64,000 nt of DNA from Microglena sp. YARC (taxonomy: Eukaryota > Chlorophyta > Chlorophyceae > Chlamydomonadales > Chlamydomonadaceae). A program made the translations under genes and the position numbers. Every line of letters begins with the position of its first letter. Positions within the stretch are counted from its first letter, which is position 1. The stretch lies in the NCBI GenBank assembly GCA_022414725.1, contig CM039464.1:52932557-52996556 (forward strand), written 5' to 3'. Under the pieces are notes generated by a model that saw only the letters and a program-made list of their open reading frames with translations, made no database searches and was not told the origin of the DNA. Below are positions 49,501 through 60,500 of the stretch, one piece after another.

Positions 49501-52500
49501 CCACCCCTCGACGCCGTGCTCTGCGGGGTTGGGGGGCAGCGCATCGCGCGAGTTGCATCCGAGTCTCTCAAACTTTACTTACGAAGTGTCGCAATAAAAC
49601 AACCGTAATAGTCATAGCAATCTGTCCCTGGGTGGCGATGCACGGGTCTGGCTAAAGCAGTCAGAAATTGCCCCTCCACCCCCCTGGAACGCCGTGCTCT
49701 GCGGGGTTCGGGGGGCAGCGCATCGCACGCGAGTTGCACCGAGTCTCTCAACTTACGAAGTGTCGCAATAAAACATCCGTAATAGTCATAGCAATCTGTC
49801 CCTGGGTGGCGATGCACGGGTCTGGCTAAAGCAGTCAGAAATTGCCCCTCACCCCACCAGACCGCCGTTGCTCTGCGGGGTTCAGGGGGCAGCGCATCGC
49901 ACGCGAGTTGCACCGAGTCTCTCAACTTACGAAGTGTCCCGCGCAATAAAACAACGGCGTAATAGTCATAAGCAATCTGTCCCTGGTGGGATGCAGCGGG
50001 TCTGGTAAAGCGGCGATGCCTCCACCCTCCTGGAAGGGCTCTCGGGGTTCGGGGGGCAAAGGCATCGCACCGAGTTGCCAGTCCGAGTTCTCAACTTACA
50101 GTCGCAATAAAACAACCGTAAATAGCCATAGCAATGTGTCCTGGGTGGCGATGATCGGGTCCTGGCCTAAAGCAGTTCAGAAATTGCCCTCACCCCCTGG
50201 AAGCCGTGCTCTGCGGGGTTCGGGGGGCAGCGCATCGCACGCGAGTTGCAACGAGTCTCTCAACTTACGAAGTGTCGCAATAAAAAACAAACCGAATAAT
50301 AGTCATAGCAATCTGTCCCTGGGTGGCGATGCACGGGTCTGGCTAAAGCAGTCAGAAATTGCCCTCCACCCCCTCCAGACGCCGTGCTCTGCGTTTGGTT
50401 CAGCGGGGGGCAGCGCATCGCACGCGAGTTGCACCGAGTCTCTCAACTTACGAAGTGTCGCAATAAAACAACGTAATAGTCATAGCAATCTGTCCCTGGG
50501 TGGCGATGCACGGGTCTGGCTAAAGCAGTCAGAAATTGCCCCTCCACCCCCCCAGACGCCGTGCTCTGCGGGGTTCGGGGGGCAGCGCATCGCACGGGGG
50601 CCAACCAGTCTGCTCACTTAGCTGAAGTTGGTCGCAATATAACAATTCGGTAATAGTCATACGATTGTGTGTGTTGGCGATGCACGGTCTGGCTAAAGCG
50701 AGAATTGGCCCCCTCCACCCCCTCTGGAAAGCCGTGCCTCTGCGGGGTGTCGGGCAAGCCGCACATCGCAAGCGAGTTGAAGTCTCTGACTTCGAAGTGT
50801 CGCAATAAAACAACCGTAATAGTCATAGCAATCTGTCCCTGGGTGGCGATGCACGGGTCTGGCTAAAGCAGTCAGAAATTGCCCCTCCACCCTCCGTGCT
50901 CTGCGGGGTCGGGGGCAGCGCATGTCGCACGCGAGTTTGCACGAGTCTCTCAAGCTTTACGAAGTGTCGCCAATAATACAAGGTAATAGTCATACGCAAT
51001 CTGTCCTGGGGTGGCGATGCAGCGAGGGTCTGGGCTAAAGCCTAGTCAGAAATTGGGCCGCTCCCACCCCCACTGCGCCCGGTGCTCTGCGGGGGGGGGC
51101 AAGCGCATCGCAACGCGAGTTTTGCACCCTGAGTCTCTCTCACTTACGAGTGTCGCAATAAGAAACAACCGTAAATAGTTCCATATTACATCTGTCCATG
51201 GTGGCGATGCCACGCGGGTCTGGCTAAAAGCACGTCAGAAATTGCCCCTTTCCACCCCTCAGACACCGCAGTGCTCTGCGGGGTTCGGCGCGGCAAAGCG
51301 CATCGCGCTGAGTTGCACCGAGTCTCTCATAGCGAAGTGTCGAAATAAAACAACCGAATAGTCATAGGCATTCTGTCCCTGGTGGGTGGCGATGCATACG
51401 GGGTCTGGCTATAAGCCAGTCAGGAAATTGCCCCTTCCACCCCCCTGTGAGCCGTGCTGCAATGATCGGGGGTTCGGGGGGCATGCGCATCGCACAGCGG
51501 AGAGTTGGCAAACCGAGTCTCTCCAAAAAACGATTATAAGAAGTATCGCGGTCCATATATAACAAGTCACCGTAATAGTATAGTAGTCTGTCGCCTAGGG
51601 TGGCGATGCCTAGGGTCTGGCTAAAGCAGTCAGAAGATAATTGCCCCTATCCACCCCTCCAGAACGCGTCCCGGGCTTGCGGGGTTCGGGGGGCAACGCA
51701 ATCGCACGCAAGAATTCAACCGAGTCTCTCACTGGAATTCATGCAGTGTGCGATGCAATAAAACAACCGCTGAAACATGGTCATAGGCAAATCTAAGTCG
51801 CCGTGGGTCCCTGAGGGCGATCAGGGTCTGGCTAAAGCAGTCAGAATTATTGCCCCTCCACCCCCTGGACGCCGGTGCTCTGCGGGGTTTCGGGGCAGCG
51901 CATGCACGAACGCGATTGCACAGGTCTACAGATACGGTTCGGCGTTCCGTGGAATTTGTCATAAGCAATCTTTATTAGCAAAGGCGTGTACAAATTGCCC
52001 CTCCACCCCCTGGACGCCGTGCTCTGCGGGGTTCGGGGGCGCGGTCAGCGAGCTCTGCACCGAGTCTCTCACTACTTACGAAGTGTCGCAATAAAAACCG
52101 TAATTAGTCATAAGCAATCTGTCCCTGGTGGCGATGCCGGGTGTGGCTAAAGGTCAGAAATTGCCCCTACCACCCCTCCCAGACCGCCGTGCTTCTGCGG
52201 GGTTGGGGGGCAGGCGCATGCACGCGGAGTTTGCACCCGAGTCTCTCAACTTAGCGAAAGTGTCGCACATAAAACAACCGTAATAGTCTAAGCATTTGTC
52301 CCTAGGAGGCGACATACGGGTCTGGCTAAGCAACGTCAGAATTGCCTCCACCCCCCCAGACGCCGTGCTCTGCGGGGGTTCGGGGGGGGTTCGGGGGGCA
52401 CGCGGCATCCGAACGCGAGTTGCAACCGAGTTCTCTAACTTACGAAAGTGTCGCAATAAAACAACCGTAATAGTCATCAGCAATCTGTCCCTGGGTGGCG

Positions 52501-52950
52501 ATGCACGGGTCTGGCTAAAGAGTCGAAATTGCCCCTCCACCCCTGGACGCCGTGCTCTGCGGGGTTTGGGGGGCAGCGCATCGCACGCGAGTTGCACCGA
52601 GTCTCTCAATTTAGCGAAAAGTGTTGGCAAAAACAAAACCATAACAGTCATGCATCTGTCGCCTGGTTGGCGATGCAGCGGGCTCTAGCTACAGCAGCCA
52701 GAATCGCCCTCCCGAACGCCCGGGGCAGCACGTCCCCCCGTACCCCCGGGCACCGCGCGCTGCACTGGGGACTCTCCCGAGTCTCTCAATTTACGACGTG
52801 TCGCAAAAAAGGAAGTGCTACCCTACCTTAATGGTCATTAGCAATCTGACCCAGGGAGGCGGACGCACGGGTCTGGCTAAAAGCAGTCCAGAAATTGCCC
52901 CCCGAAGGCTCCCGGACGCCAGGACCCAGCACCTACCGTAATGGTCATAG
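46560..52950. repeat. About 36 copies of a 175-bp satellite
   Basis: Consensus pieces: GCAGTCAGAAATTGCCCCTC, CACCCCCCCAGACGCCGTGC, TCTGCGGGGTTCGGGGGGCA, GCGCATCGCACGCGAGTTGC, ACCGAGTCTCTCAACTTACG, AAGTGTCGCAATAAAACAAC and CGTAATAGTCATAGCAATCT. Spacings are 174-178 where units are clean. Many copies carry scattered single-base indels. On the minus strand each has CGACACTTCGTAAGTTGAG, a perfect donor-like GTAAGT. The array lies within the phosphoesterase gene, between its 54657 and 43981 exons. Confidence 0.92.
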
Positions 52951-53039
52951 CACCAGCTCCAGGGATCCAATCAATGTCTGGCTCACGATCAAAGCTCTGC
53001 GCACACATAGACATGATAGTAAGTTTTTCCGGCATTTCT

Positions 53040-53640
53040 TAGCAGCTTTCCAGGCAGATCCCTGACCAGCCACTAAGGGCCTCACATGGGGGGCAGCTTC
53101 AGGCAGCTCCTGAGGCCGGCCACCGGGCTCACAGGCAGCTTCCAGGCAGCTCCCTGAGCGCCCACCAGCGCCTCACAGGAGCTTCCAGCAGGCTCCCTGA
53201 GCCGCCCACCAGGCCTCACGGCATCAGCTTCCAGGCAGCTCCGGCTGAGCCGGCCACCGAGGCCTCACAGCAGCTTCGGCAGCTCCCTGAGCCGGCCACC
53301 AGGCCTCATCAGGCAGCTTCCAGCAGCTCCCTGACGCCGGCCACAGGCCTCACAGGCAGCTTCCAGCAGCTCCCTGAGCCGGCCACCAGAGCCTCACAGG
53401 CGCTTTCAGGCAGCTCCTGAGCCCGGCCACCAGGCCTCACAGACAGCTTCAGGCTAGCTCCCTGAGCCGGCCACACAAGGCCTCACAGGCAGCTTCTAGG
53501 CCAGCTCGAGCCATCCACCAGGCCTCATCAGGCAGCTTCCAGGCAGCAACCTTAGCCGCATCCCACGCAGGCCTCACAGGCAACTTCCAGGGCAGCAACC
53601 TTAGGCCGGGCCACCAGCCTCCAGCAGAAAAAATTAGCAC
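53040..53640. repeat. 50-55-bp repeat CAGCTTCCAGGCAGCTCCCT
   Basis: About twelve degenerate units of GGCAGCTTCCAGGCAGCTCC, CTGAGCCGGCCACCAGGCCT and CACA. Clearly derived from the family C motif (GCTTCCAGCCAGCTCC). Confidence 0.85.
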
Positions 53641-53689
53641 AATGCTTTAGAAGGATGTCCATTGACACTAGTGGCTTGCATTGTGGCTG

Positions 53690-53870
53690 AAGTACGCGTA
53701 AGGGGAGCTGCCTAGAAGCTGCCGCCGATAGCTGACAATATAGTTGAACTTGACAATTTGGCTGAATACCGGTAATGGGGAGCAGTCCAGAAGCTGCTGC
53801 CCGATAGCTGAACAGGTAGTCGGCTTGCCATTTGGCTGAATACCGCGGTAAAGGGGAGCTGGAGCTGCAG
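53690..53870 (+). repeat. Family C end repeats
   Basis: GGGGAGCTGCCTAGAAGCTG then AATTTGGCTGAATACCGGTA and a second, similar block at 53775-53860. Confidence 0.7.
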
Positions 53871-54655
53871 AGGGATGAGGAACAACCAGCAAGAAGTCCA
53901 CCCCCGTAGCTGCCTAGCTTGTCTGTACCCCAGAATCCTATGCACCACGCTCCCCCCCCCCACCCCACCCCCCACCCACCCACTCACAAACACCCACGCC
54001 AAACTCACACAAACCAACACCCACCACCACACGCCGCACACACCACACCGCAATGCACCCCCCCTCCACAACCAGATCCCCCCGCCCCCGCCCCCCACAC
54101 CCAACCCCCACAGCACCCACACCACACCACACCGCATGCCTATTTGTGGTGCCATGAGAGGATGAGAACAACCAGCAAGTGCCCTAGCTGCCTAGCTGTC
54201 ACATGAACCCCCAGATCCTTTGCACTCCTACCCCCCCCCCCCACACACACACACACACACACACATCCACACAAAACACACACACAACACCCCACCCCCA
54301 CCCACACCCAACACCCTCTCCGCCTTCACCCCACCCACACCCACACCGCACACGCACAAACACACGCACCCACCGCACCCAACCCAACGACCTCACACAC
54401 AAAGCACACACAAACACACTGCTGGCCTACGATTGTGGTGGCCATTGAGAGGATGAGGACAAGCCAGCACTTGCCCTAACTGCCTAGCTGTCACATGTAC
54501 CCTCAGATCTTATGTACCATCGTACCCCCCCCCCACACATCACCACACCCCCCACCCCACCCCCGCACAGCCGCACCCACACCCACAGCCCACCCAACAC
54601 CCACACAAACCCACAACACAAACACACACACCCCCACCCCCCACTGCGCTGGCTA
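53870..54655 (-). repeat. Copies of exon end plus donor, phosphoesterase SWHH exon
   Basis: Three units of about 250-260 bp (near 53880-54170, 54170-54440, 54440-54650). On the minus strand each carries GTACATGTGACAGCTAGGCA, GCTAGGGCACTTGCTGGTTG and CTCATCCTCTCATGGCACCA, then GTGTGGGTG/CA-rich sequence. They repeat the end of the exon at 54657-54768. Confidence 0.8.
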
Positions 54656-54656
54656 C

Positions 54657-54768
54657 CTTGTGGTGCCATGAGAGGATGGGGAACAGCAAGTGCCCTAGCT
54701 GTCTGCGGTCACATGTACGCCCAGATCTGACATAGCTCATGTATGCATTGAAGTTTCTCGACGCTATT
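54657..54768 (-). CDS. Metallophosphoesterase, central exon (indel-bearing)
   Basis: Minus-strand acceptor GGCGCAACAG, donor GTAGCC. Frame 1 gives NSVEKLQCIHELCQIWAYM then a stop; a shifted frame gives LGHLLFPILSWHHK. The family has D-S-V-E-K-L-x-x-I-x-x-L-C, then a V-V-P-L-x-S-W-(Y/H)-H segment, so both halves belong to one exon broken by small indels. Whether this is sequencing error or a decayed gene cannot be decided from the sequence, though intact downstream exons favour error. Confidence 0.7.
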
Positions 54769-54779
54769 CTGTTGCGCCA

Positions 54780-55130
54780 TTGTGCTTATAGGGATGAATC
54801 CCCATTGACCTGGGGGGGATGGGTGGGGGGTGGGGGATGTGCTGGTGGGTGGGGGTGGGGTGGGTGTTGGGTGGTTTGGGTGTTGGTGTGGGGGGGGGGG
54901 GGAATAAAGATGAATCCCCAATCAGACCTGATGGGGAAAAGAACGTCGAGGGGGTGGGAGGGATTTGGTGTGTGGGGTAGGTGTGGGTTGTGGGTGTTGG
55001 GAGGGGATGTGTGTGTGGGGGGGGTGAAGGTGGGGGGTGGGGGGATGTGTGTGTGTGGTGGTGGTGAAGGGTTGGGGGGGTGGGGGTGGGGGTGGGGGGG
55101 GTATGGTGGGGGGGGGGGCATAGGGGCTCA
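54780..55130. repeat. Poly-G/TGGGGG tract with exon-start copies
   Basis: GATGAATCCCCATTGACCTG and GATGAATCCCCAATCAGACC are two related islands in G-rich sequence. At 55120-55175 a partial copy of the exon start follows. Confidence 0.75.
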
Positions 55131-55175
55131 TCGATGCATTGAAGCTTCTTCAACGCTATCTGTTGCGGCCGTGTG
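55120..55175 (-). other. Acceptor-side copy of the 54657-54768 exon start
   Basis: Minus-strand GCCGCAACAGATAGCGTTGA then AGAAGCTTCAATGCATCGAT resembles CGCAACAGAATAGCGTCGAG and AAACTTCAATGCATACATGA at the true exon, with indels. Confidence 0.75.
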
Positions 55176-55179
55176 TGTT

Positions 55180-56375
55180 TGGTGTGTTGTGTGTGTGTTT
55201 TGATTGTGTGTGTGTTGTGTGTGTGTGTGTGTGTGTGTGTGTTGTGTATGTGTGTAATGTAATGGTGCATGTGGGTGGGTGTGTGTGTGGTATGTGTGTT
55301 ATGTTGTGTATGTATGTGTGCATGTGTGTCTGTATGTGTGCATGTGTGTGTATGTGAGTATGTATGTGTGTGTATGTGTGTATGGTATGGTGTGGCATGT
55401 GTGTGTGTGTATGTGTGTATGTATGTGTGTATGTGTGCATGTGTGTGTGTATGTGTGTGTGTATGTGTGTGTGTACGTGTGTATGTATGTGTGCATGTGT
55501 GTGTATGTGTGTGTATGTTGTGTATGTATGTGTGCATGTGTGTGTATGTATGTGTGTGTATGTGTGTATGTATGTGTGCATGTGTGTGTATGTTTGTATG
55601 TATGTGTGCATGTGTGTGTATGTGTGTGTATGTGTGTATGTATGTGTGCATGTGTGTATGTATGTGTGCATGTGTGTGTATGTGTGTGTATGTGTGTGTA
55701 TGTGTGTATCGTGGTATGTGGTATGTATGTGTGCATGTGTGTGTATGTGTGTGTATGTGTGTATGTATGTGTGCATGTATGTGTGTATGTGTGTGTGTAT
55801 GTGTGTGTGTTAATGTGTTGTATGTATGGTGTGGCATGTGTGGTGTATGTGTGTATGTATGTGGTGTATGTATGTTGTGCATGTGTGTGTATGGTATGTG
55901 TGTGTAATGTGGTGGTGAGTATTTGTGTATGTATGTTGTGCATGTGTGGTGTATGTGTGTATGTATGTGTGCATGTGGGTGTGTATGTGGTGATGTAAGT
56001 GTGCATGTGGTGGCATGTGGTGTGTGTATGTGTGTGGTATGTATGTGTGCTGTGTGTTGTATGTGTGTGTATGTGTTGTTAATTATGTGTGCATGTGTGT
56101 GTGTGTAGTGTGAGTTATGTGTGTGTGTATGTGTGTATGTATGTGTGCATGTGTGTTGTGTATGTGTGTGCGTATATGTGTATGCTGTGTGCCATGTGTG
56201 TGTATGTGTGTGTGTATGTGTGTACTGTATGTGTGCATGTGTGTGTGTTATGTTGTGGTGTATGGTGTGTATGTATGTGTGCATGTGTGTGTATGTGTGT
56301 TAATGTATGTGTGCATGGTGTGTGTGTATGTTGTGTATGTGTGCATGTGTGTTGTATGGTGTGTGTGTGTGCAAA
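55180..56375. repeat. TG/TATG microsatellite
   Basis: 1.2 kb of GTGTGTATGTGTGCATGTG-type repeat, intronic. Open frames of up to 500 codons on the minus strand are Thr/His/Tyr low complexity. Confidence 0.95.
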
Positions 56376-56407
56376 TGTCCAATGGTACCCCTGCAGGTTG
56401 CCTGCAC

Positions 56408-56621
56408 CAAGCTCATGATTGCCAGCCACGAAGAAAACTTGCCAGAATCGCTCTTTCAGAACAGTTAGCACAGAACTAAGGATGCGAATGTATCGGATTG
56501 TCACGCCACCAGCAGGACAGACAGCTCTGTGGCCCTTGCTGGGGGTTCTTCGTTGATCGGACTCCAGGTTTTTCTCTTTGGGAAGTCGGCCACCCTGACA
56601 TCGTCACTGATGCAGTACACC
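56408..56621 (-). CDS. Metallophosphoesterase, N-terminal catalytic exon
   Basis: Minus-strand acceptor GTACTGCAG, donor-like GTGCAGG. It reads VYCISD at the start (the D-x-H region; in the neighbouring copies this is VYCISDIHADF), ELSVLLVA just before where G-D is expected, and SSVLTVLKERFWQVFFVAGN then HEL. G-N-H-E is the second metal-binding motif of the superfamily. At least three frameshifts are needed to read through: after SD, at the G-D site and before SSVLTVL. These look like single-base insertions or deletions. Earlier N-terminal exons, including the initiator Met, were not identified. Confidence 0.75.
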
Positions 56622-56689
56622 CTGCAGTACAGTGTGTGCATGGGTGTGATTGTGTGTGTGTATGGTGTGTGTGTGTGCATGGGTGTGGT

Positions 56690-57030
56690 GTGACAGCTCA
56701 TGTGCTTGCTAGGTATCTCGTTGATCCACTCCACAGGTTCTCTTTGAAGTCGCATGGATGTCCTGTGCAGTACACCTGCAGTACAATTAGAGTGGCATGG
56801 GTGTGATTAGTGTGTAATGTGTGTGGGTGTGTGTGTGCAATGTGTGTGGTGCAATGTGTGTGTGGTGTGTGCATGTGTGTGTGCATGTGTGTGTATGGGT
56901 GTGTGTGTGTGTGTGCATGTGTGTGTGTGACAGCTCATGTGCCTTGCTAGGTATCTCGGACATCCATTCCAGGTTCTCTTTGAAGTCTGCATGGATGTCA
57001 CTGATGCAGTACACCTGCAGTACAGTGTAT
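56690..57030 (-). repeat. Two long acceptor-side copies of the 56408-56621 exon
   Basis: Copies at about 56700-56790 and 56930-57025. The second encodes VYCISDIHADFKENLEWMSE then IPSKAHELS, a cleaner version of the catalytic D-x-H region than the presumed true exon. Both are preceded by ACTGCAG and run into TG repeat at the same point. Confidence 0.85.
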
Positions 57031-57074
57031 GCATGTGCATGTGTGTGTTGGGTGGGGTGTATGGGTTGTGTGTG

Positions 57075-57475
57075 TGTGTGTGCATCTGCATGGATGGTGA
57101 CTGATGCAGTAATAACTGCAATGCAGTGTGTGCATGGGTGTGTGTGCATCTGCTGGATGTAACATGTGCAGTACAACTGCAATGGCGAGTGTGTGCATGG
57201 CGTGTGTGTGGCATCTGCATGGATGTCACTGATGCAGTAACAACTGCATGCAGTGTGTGCATGGGTTGTGTGTGCCATCTGCATGGATGTCACTGATGCA
57301 GTAACAACTGCAAGTGCAGTGTTGTGTATGGGTTTGTGTGCCCATGCTGCATGGATGTCACTGATGCAGTACAACTGCAATGCAGTGTGTGTATGGGTTT
57401 GTGTGCATCTGCATGGATGTCACTGATGGCAGACAACTGAATGCAGTGTGTGTATGGGTGTGTTGTGTGTGTGCA
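57075..57475 (-). repeat. Six short acceptor-side copies
   Basis: Units near 60-70 bp: minus-strand TGCAGTTGTTACTGCATCAG, TGACATCCATGCAGATGC, then ACACACCCATGCACACACTG. They imitate the acceptor and first 30 bases of the exon, upstream of the longer copies. Confidence 0.85.
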
Positions 57476-57479
57476 TCTG

Positions 57480-58180
57480 TGGTGTGTGGTGTAATGGGTT
57501 TCTTTGTGTGTTTGTGTGAGTGTGTTGTTGCATGGGCGCGTTAGTGTGTGTGTGTGTTTATGTGTGTTTGTGTGTTTGCGTGCTTGTGTGTGCATGTGTG
57601 TTTGTGCATGTGTGTTTTCGTGTGTCTAATTGTGTGTTTGTGTGTGTGTATGTGTGCGTGCATGTGTCTTTATGGGTTTGCCGTGTGTGTTGTGTGTTGT
57701 GTGTGTGTGTGTTCATGTGTGTGGTGCCTGTGTGTGTGTGCGCAAGTGTTGTCGTGTGTGCATGTGTGTGTGTGTGTAGTGCATGTGGTGTGTTGTTTGT
57801 GGTGCTGGCATAATGTGAGTGAGCTGTAAACTAGGGGTAGTGTTAGCTTTTAGGGTTTACAACTTTCAAACCTGGGGGAAAGACAAGATATGGTATGTTT
57901 ATATACGTGTTTGTGCATGTGTGTGTATGCATGTGTGTCTGTGTATGCATGTGTGCGTGCGTGTGTGTTTGTGCATGTGTGTGCATGTATCTGTGTGTTT
58001 TGTTGCGTGGTGTGTGTGTGTTTGTGTGCATGCGTTGTGAACATATGTTATTTGTGTGCCTCTGTGTGTGGTGCGCGCAAGTGTGCATGTGTGTGAAGGC
58101 ATGATTTGGTGTACTTTGTGTTTTGTGTGTTTGTGTGTGCAGTGTGGCATGTTGGTGTGTATGTGTTGTTGCATTGGTCC
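57480..58180. repeat. TG-rich microsatellite with unique island
   Basis: GTGTGTTTGTGTGC-type repeat interrupted at 57815-57895 by unique sequence (AAACTAGGGGTAGTGTTAGC). Confidence 0.85.
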
Positions 58181-58189
58181 CCCCCTCCC

Positions 58190-58880
58190 GTCCCACCTCA
58201 CCCCACCCCAGGTTTTGTACCTTCATCGTACTGCTGATTCTGGTAATGTGCACAAACCGCTGAATTGTCACACTGAGTCATCTCTTTCTTATCTCCAGGC
58301 TGCTGATGAGGTTCTGGGAATGCACTGGGGGGGCCTTGGAAGACTCATGCCACTTGTCGGTCCTGGGGGTCAGCTGTTGGCCATAGCTGGGTGGAGGTGG
58401 TGCCTGGTTTGAAGATATAATGGTGGCATAGATGTTGGGAATGGTCATTCTGATTTGATGTCAGCTGTTGGCCGTAGCTGTTGGATGAGGGAATATATTT
58501 GGGGCTGGGGCTCAAGGTGTTGGCCCATAGCTTGCTGGTCTTGAGTGGAGGCTGAAGTTACACTTCATGGCCCAAGGGTGGGTCACTCTCAGTTGCTTGC
58601 GTAGAAGCGAAGGTGTAGCAGCACCATAAGCCGTAGGGCTGCGGAAAGTGTGATTTGACCTTGAAGCTTCACGCAGAGAGACTAGGGTTTTGGGACAGGT
58701 TCCCATCATCAGTGGTTTAACCCACCTCGGATATTGAGCGGATGAGGGGGGGGTGGAGGTTGGGGGCTCTGCGTTTTCATCAAGCTGTTTCAACGATTTC
58801 TAACCAAATCTGACAGAAATGTGCCTCGGATTCCAAGACCGATATAACAAACTTAACCCGCACTTGGAGATTGAGCTTGC
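58190..58880. other. Unique sequence, possible exon remnants
   Basis: 58285-58400 has plus-strand CTTATCTCCAG followed by ADEVLGMHWGGLGRLMPLVG, which looks exon-like but is not recognised. GTCAGCTGTTGGCCATAGCT is repeated at 58371, 58459 and, diverged, 58508. No complete gene can be defined. Confidence 0.3.
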
Positions 58881-58884
58881 AAGG

Positions 58885-59320
58885 GTGTGTGTGGTGGGGG
58901 TTGTGCAGAAGGATGCTTAGGGCAGGTCCTAAGGGGTTTGTGGTGGGGGGGCTGTGCAGTAGGATGGCCTTTAAGGCAGGTCCTAAGGGGTTTGTGGAGG
59001 ATGGGCAAGGAGGGAATAAGGGCTCCTAGGGGTATGTCAGGGAGGACAGAAAGCAGTACACCAAGTTGGCGTGGCTTGATGAGGCCATAAAGGATTTTAG
59101 GGGACAAGGATGGGAAAAGGGAGGGCGTGGAGGAGGGGACAGTGATCGGAAAAAAAGGGGTGGCAAGGCGTTTGTGGAGGCCTGGGAAATGCAGGGAATA
59201 AGAGGTCCAGGTTTGTGAGGTTGAGGACAGAGAGCAAGTACACCAGTTGGCGTGGCTTTTTGAGGGAGGACAGCAAGAAGAGTTTGTGGGTTGTGAATAA
59301 CATATACAGGGTCATGCAAC
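58885..59320 (-). repeat. Two-copy segment with hydrophobic frame
   Basis: Minus-strand frames at about 59275-59170 (KLFLLSSLKKPRQLVYLLSV) and 59095-58985 (ILYGLIKPRQLGVLLSVLPD) are clearly related, showing a duplicated unit of about 170 bp. A shorter repeat GGTCCTAAGGGGTTTGTGG follows. It may be an exon copy set; the product is unknown. Confidence 0.45.
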
Positions 59321-60260
59321 TTTAGCGGAACAGTATATGCGCACGTGAGGATGGTCCAATGCAGCGTTTGATGCACGCTTGCATGCCGGTCCACATGCGC
59401 CTGACGCACTCGGTAGGTGCAAGGTGGCGTGGGCACCGTGGTGCTGGGCGTGGGTGTGGGCCACCCGGGTGTGGGCCACCGGGTGTGGGCGGGGGTGTGT
59501 GGCGTGGGCGTGGGTGGTGGGCGAATGGGACCACGCCAAAATAAGAGGATGAGCGATGCCGGTGGCTTGGCTGCGCTGATCCCGCGCAGCTGGGACCTGC
59601 CACCGGGGCCCCCTGCCACCGGGGCCTGCCACCCAGGTGGGGCCGGGTGGGGCCCCCTGCTGGGGCGGGGCAAATCCAGCTCTTCCTGTCCGACAGCGTT
59701 TCGACAGACGTAAGGACGCGGGGGTCGCGGGGCGCGGGCTTGAGTTTCCAATTCAACCGACACGTACACCAAAGCCCGCTCCTGCGCTCGCAGATAATGA
59801 AGGCGACCGACGCGCGTTCCCAAATCTGTTCGGATTCTGTTTCCACTCTGCACGCTTTGCAGCAGTTTTCAAACCCTCCGGGCGCGCACAAGCGACCCAA
59901 ATCAATCCCGCTTCTCAGACGCTACGCGCAGATGCTATAACAATTACCACCCTAACCCCCATCCGTCAATTTCCATCAAAATCAAAGCTTCGCGAAAATC
60001 CCAATAGCCTAAATGGCCGAATGCCAGTTACGTACACAGATGGCCCATCCAATTACTCGCAACTCGCATACGTAAGCAGGCAGCGTCCTCTAGCTATCCC
60101 TCCCCGCGTTCTGCTTTCTTCCATTCTTTTCTTCCCCTACCCCAGCCTACGGACAGCGCGTAAAGAACAGCTGCTTTGGTTTGGTCAGCTATATAATCCT
60201 GAACCAGGAGCAACAGCTGGGCACATTATCATTTTAATTGTATTGGGAGAATAGAGGGCA
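59320..60260. other. CpG-rich region, possible promoter or first exons
   Basis: GC-rich with many CpG, in contrast to the flanks. Both strands carry open frames of about 200 codons (59322-59900 minus, 59637-60254 plus) with no recognisable domain. It is a plausible 5' region for the minus-strand phosphoesterase gene, which is inference from position. Confidence 0.3.
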
Positions 60261-60500
60261 GTACAAATTAATAGCGCGTAACAGGGGAGCAAACAGGTGT
60301 CTGTGGAGTTGATCATCTTGACTCACTACTAGGTATCAATAGGGTATGTACACAACACACACAACACATAAACAAATAAAACACCCGCACTATCCACTCT
60401 GTAGGGCACTTTCTAGATGGCATTTGGGACCAAGCCAATGATGGATGCTGACATACGCACACCATACAGTGCACACACATGCAAAAGCATGCACACAACC

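Noticed and set aside
46560..52950. Open frames with GTDCYDYYGCFIATLRKLRD as a protein repeat family
   Set aside because: They are translations of the 175-bp satellite, interrupted in every unit by indels. No domain is recognised.
54764..56284. 506-codon minus-strand open frame and overlapping plus-strand frames of 150-240 codons
   Set aside because: Translation is Thr/His/Tyr or Cys/Val/Met low complexity from TG/TATG microsatellite. Stops are absent for compositional reasons and several frames are open at once.
55180..56375. Left-handed DNA or recombination hotspot claim for the TG array
   Set aside because: Long TG tracts can adopt Z-DNA, but this is generic and nothing specific in the sequence supports a function here.
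59637..60254. 205-codon plus-strand frame
   Set aside because: GC-rich region with open frames on both strands and no recognisable domain; kept only as a CpG-rich region.
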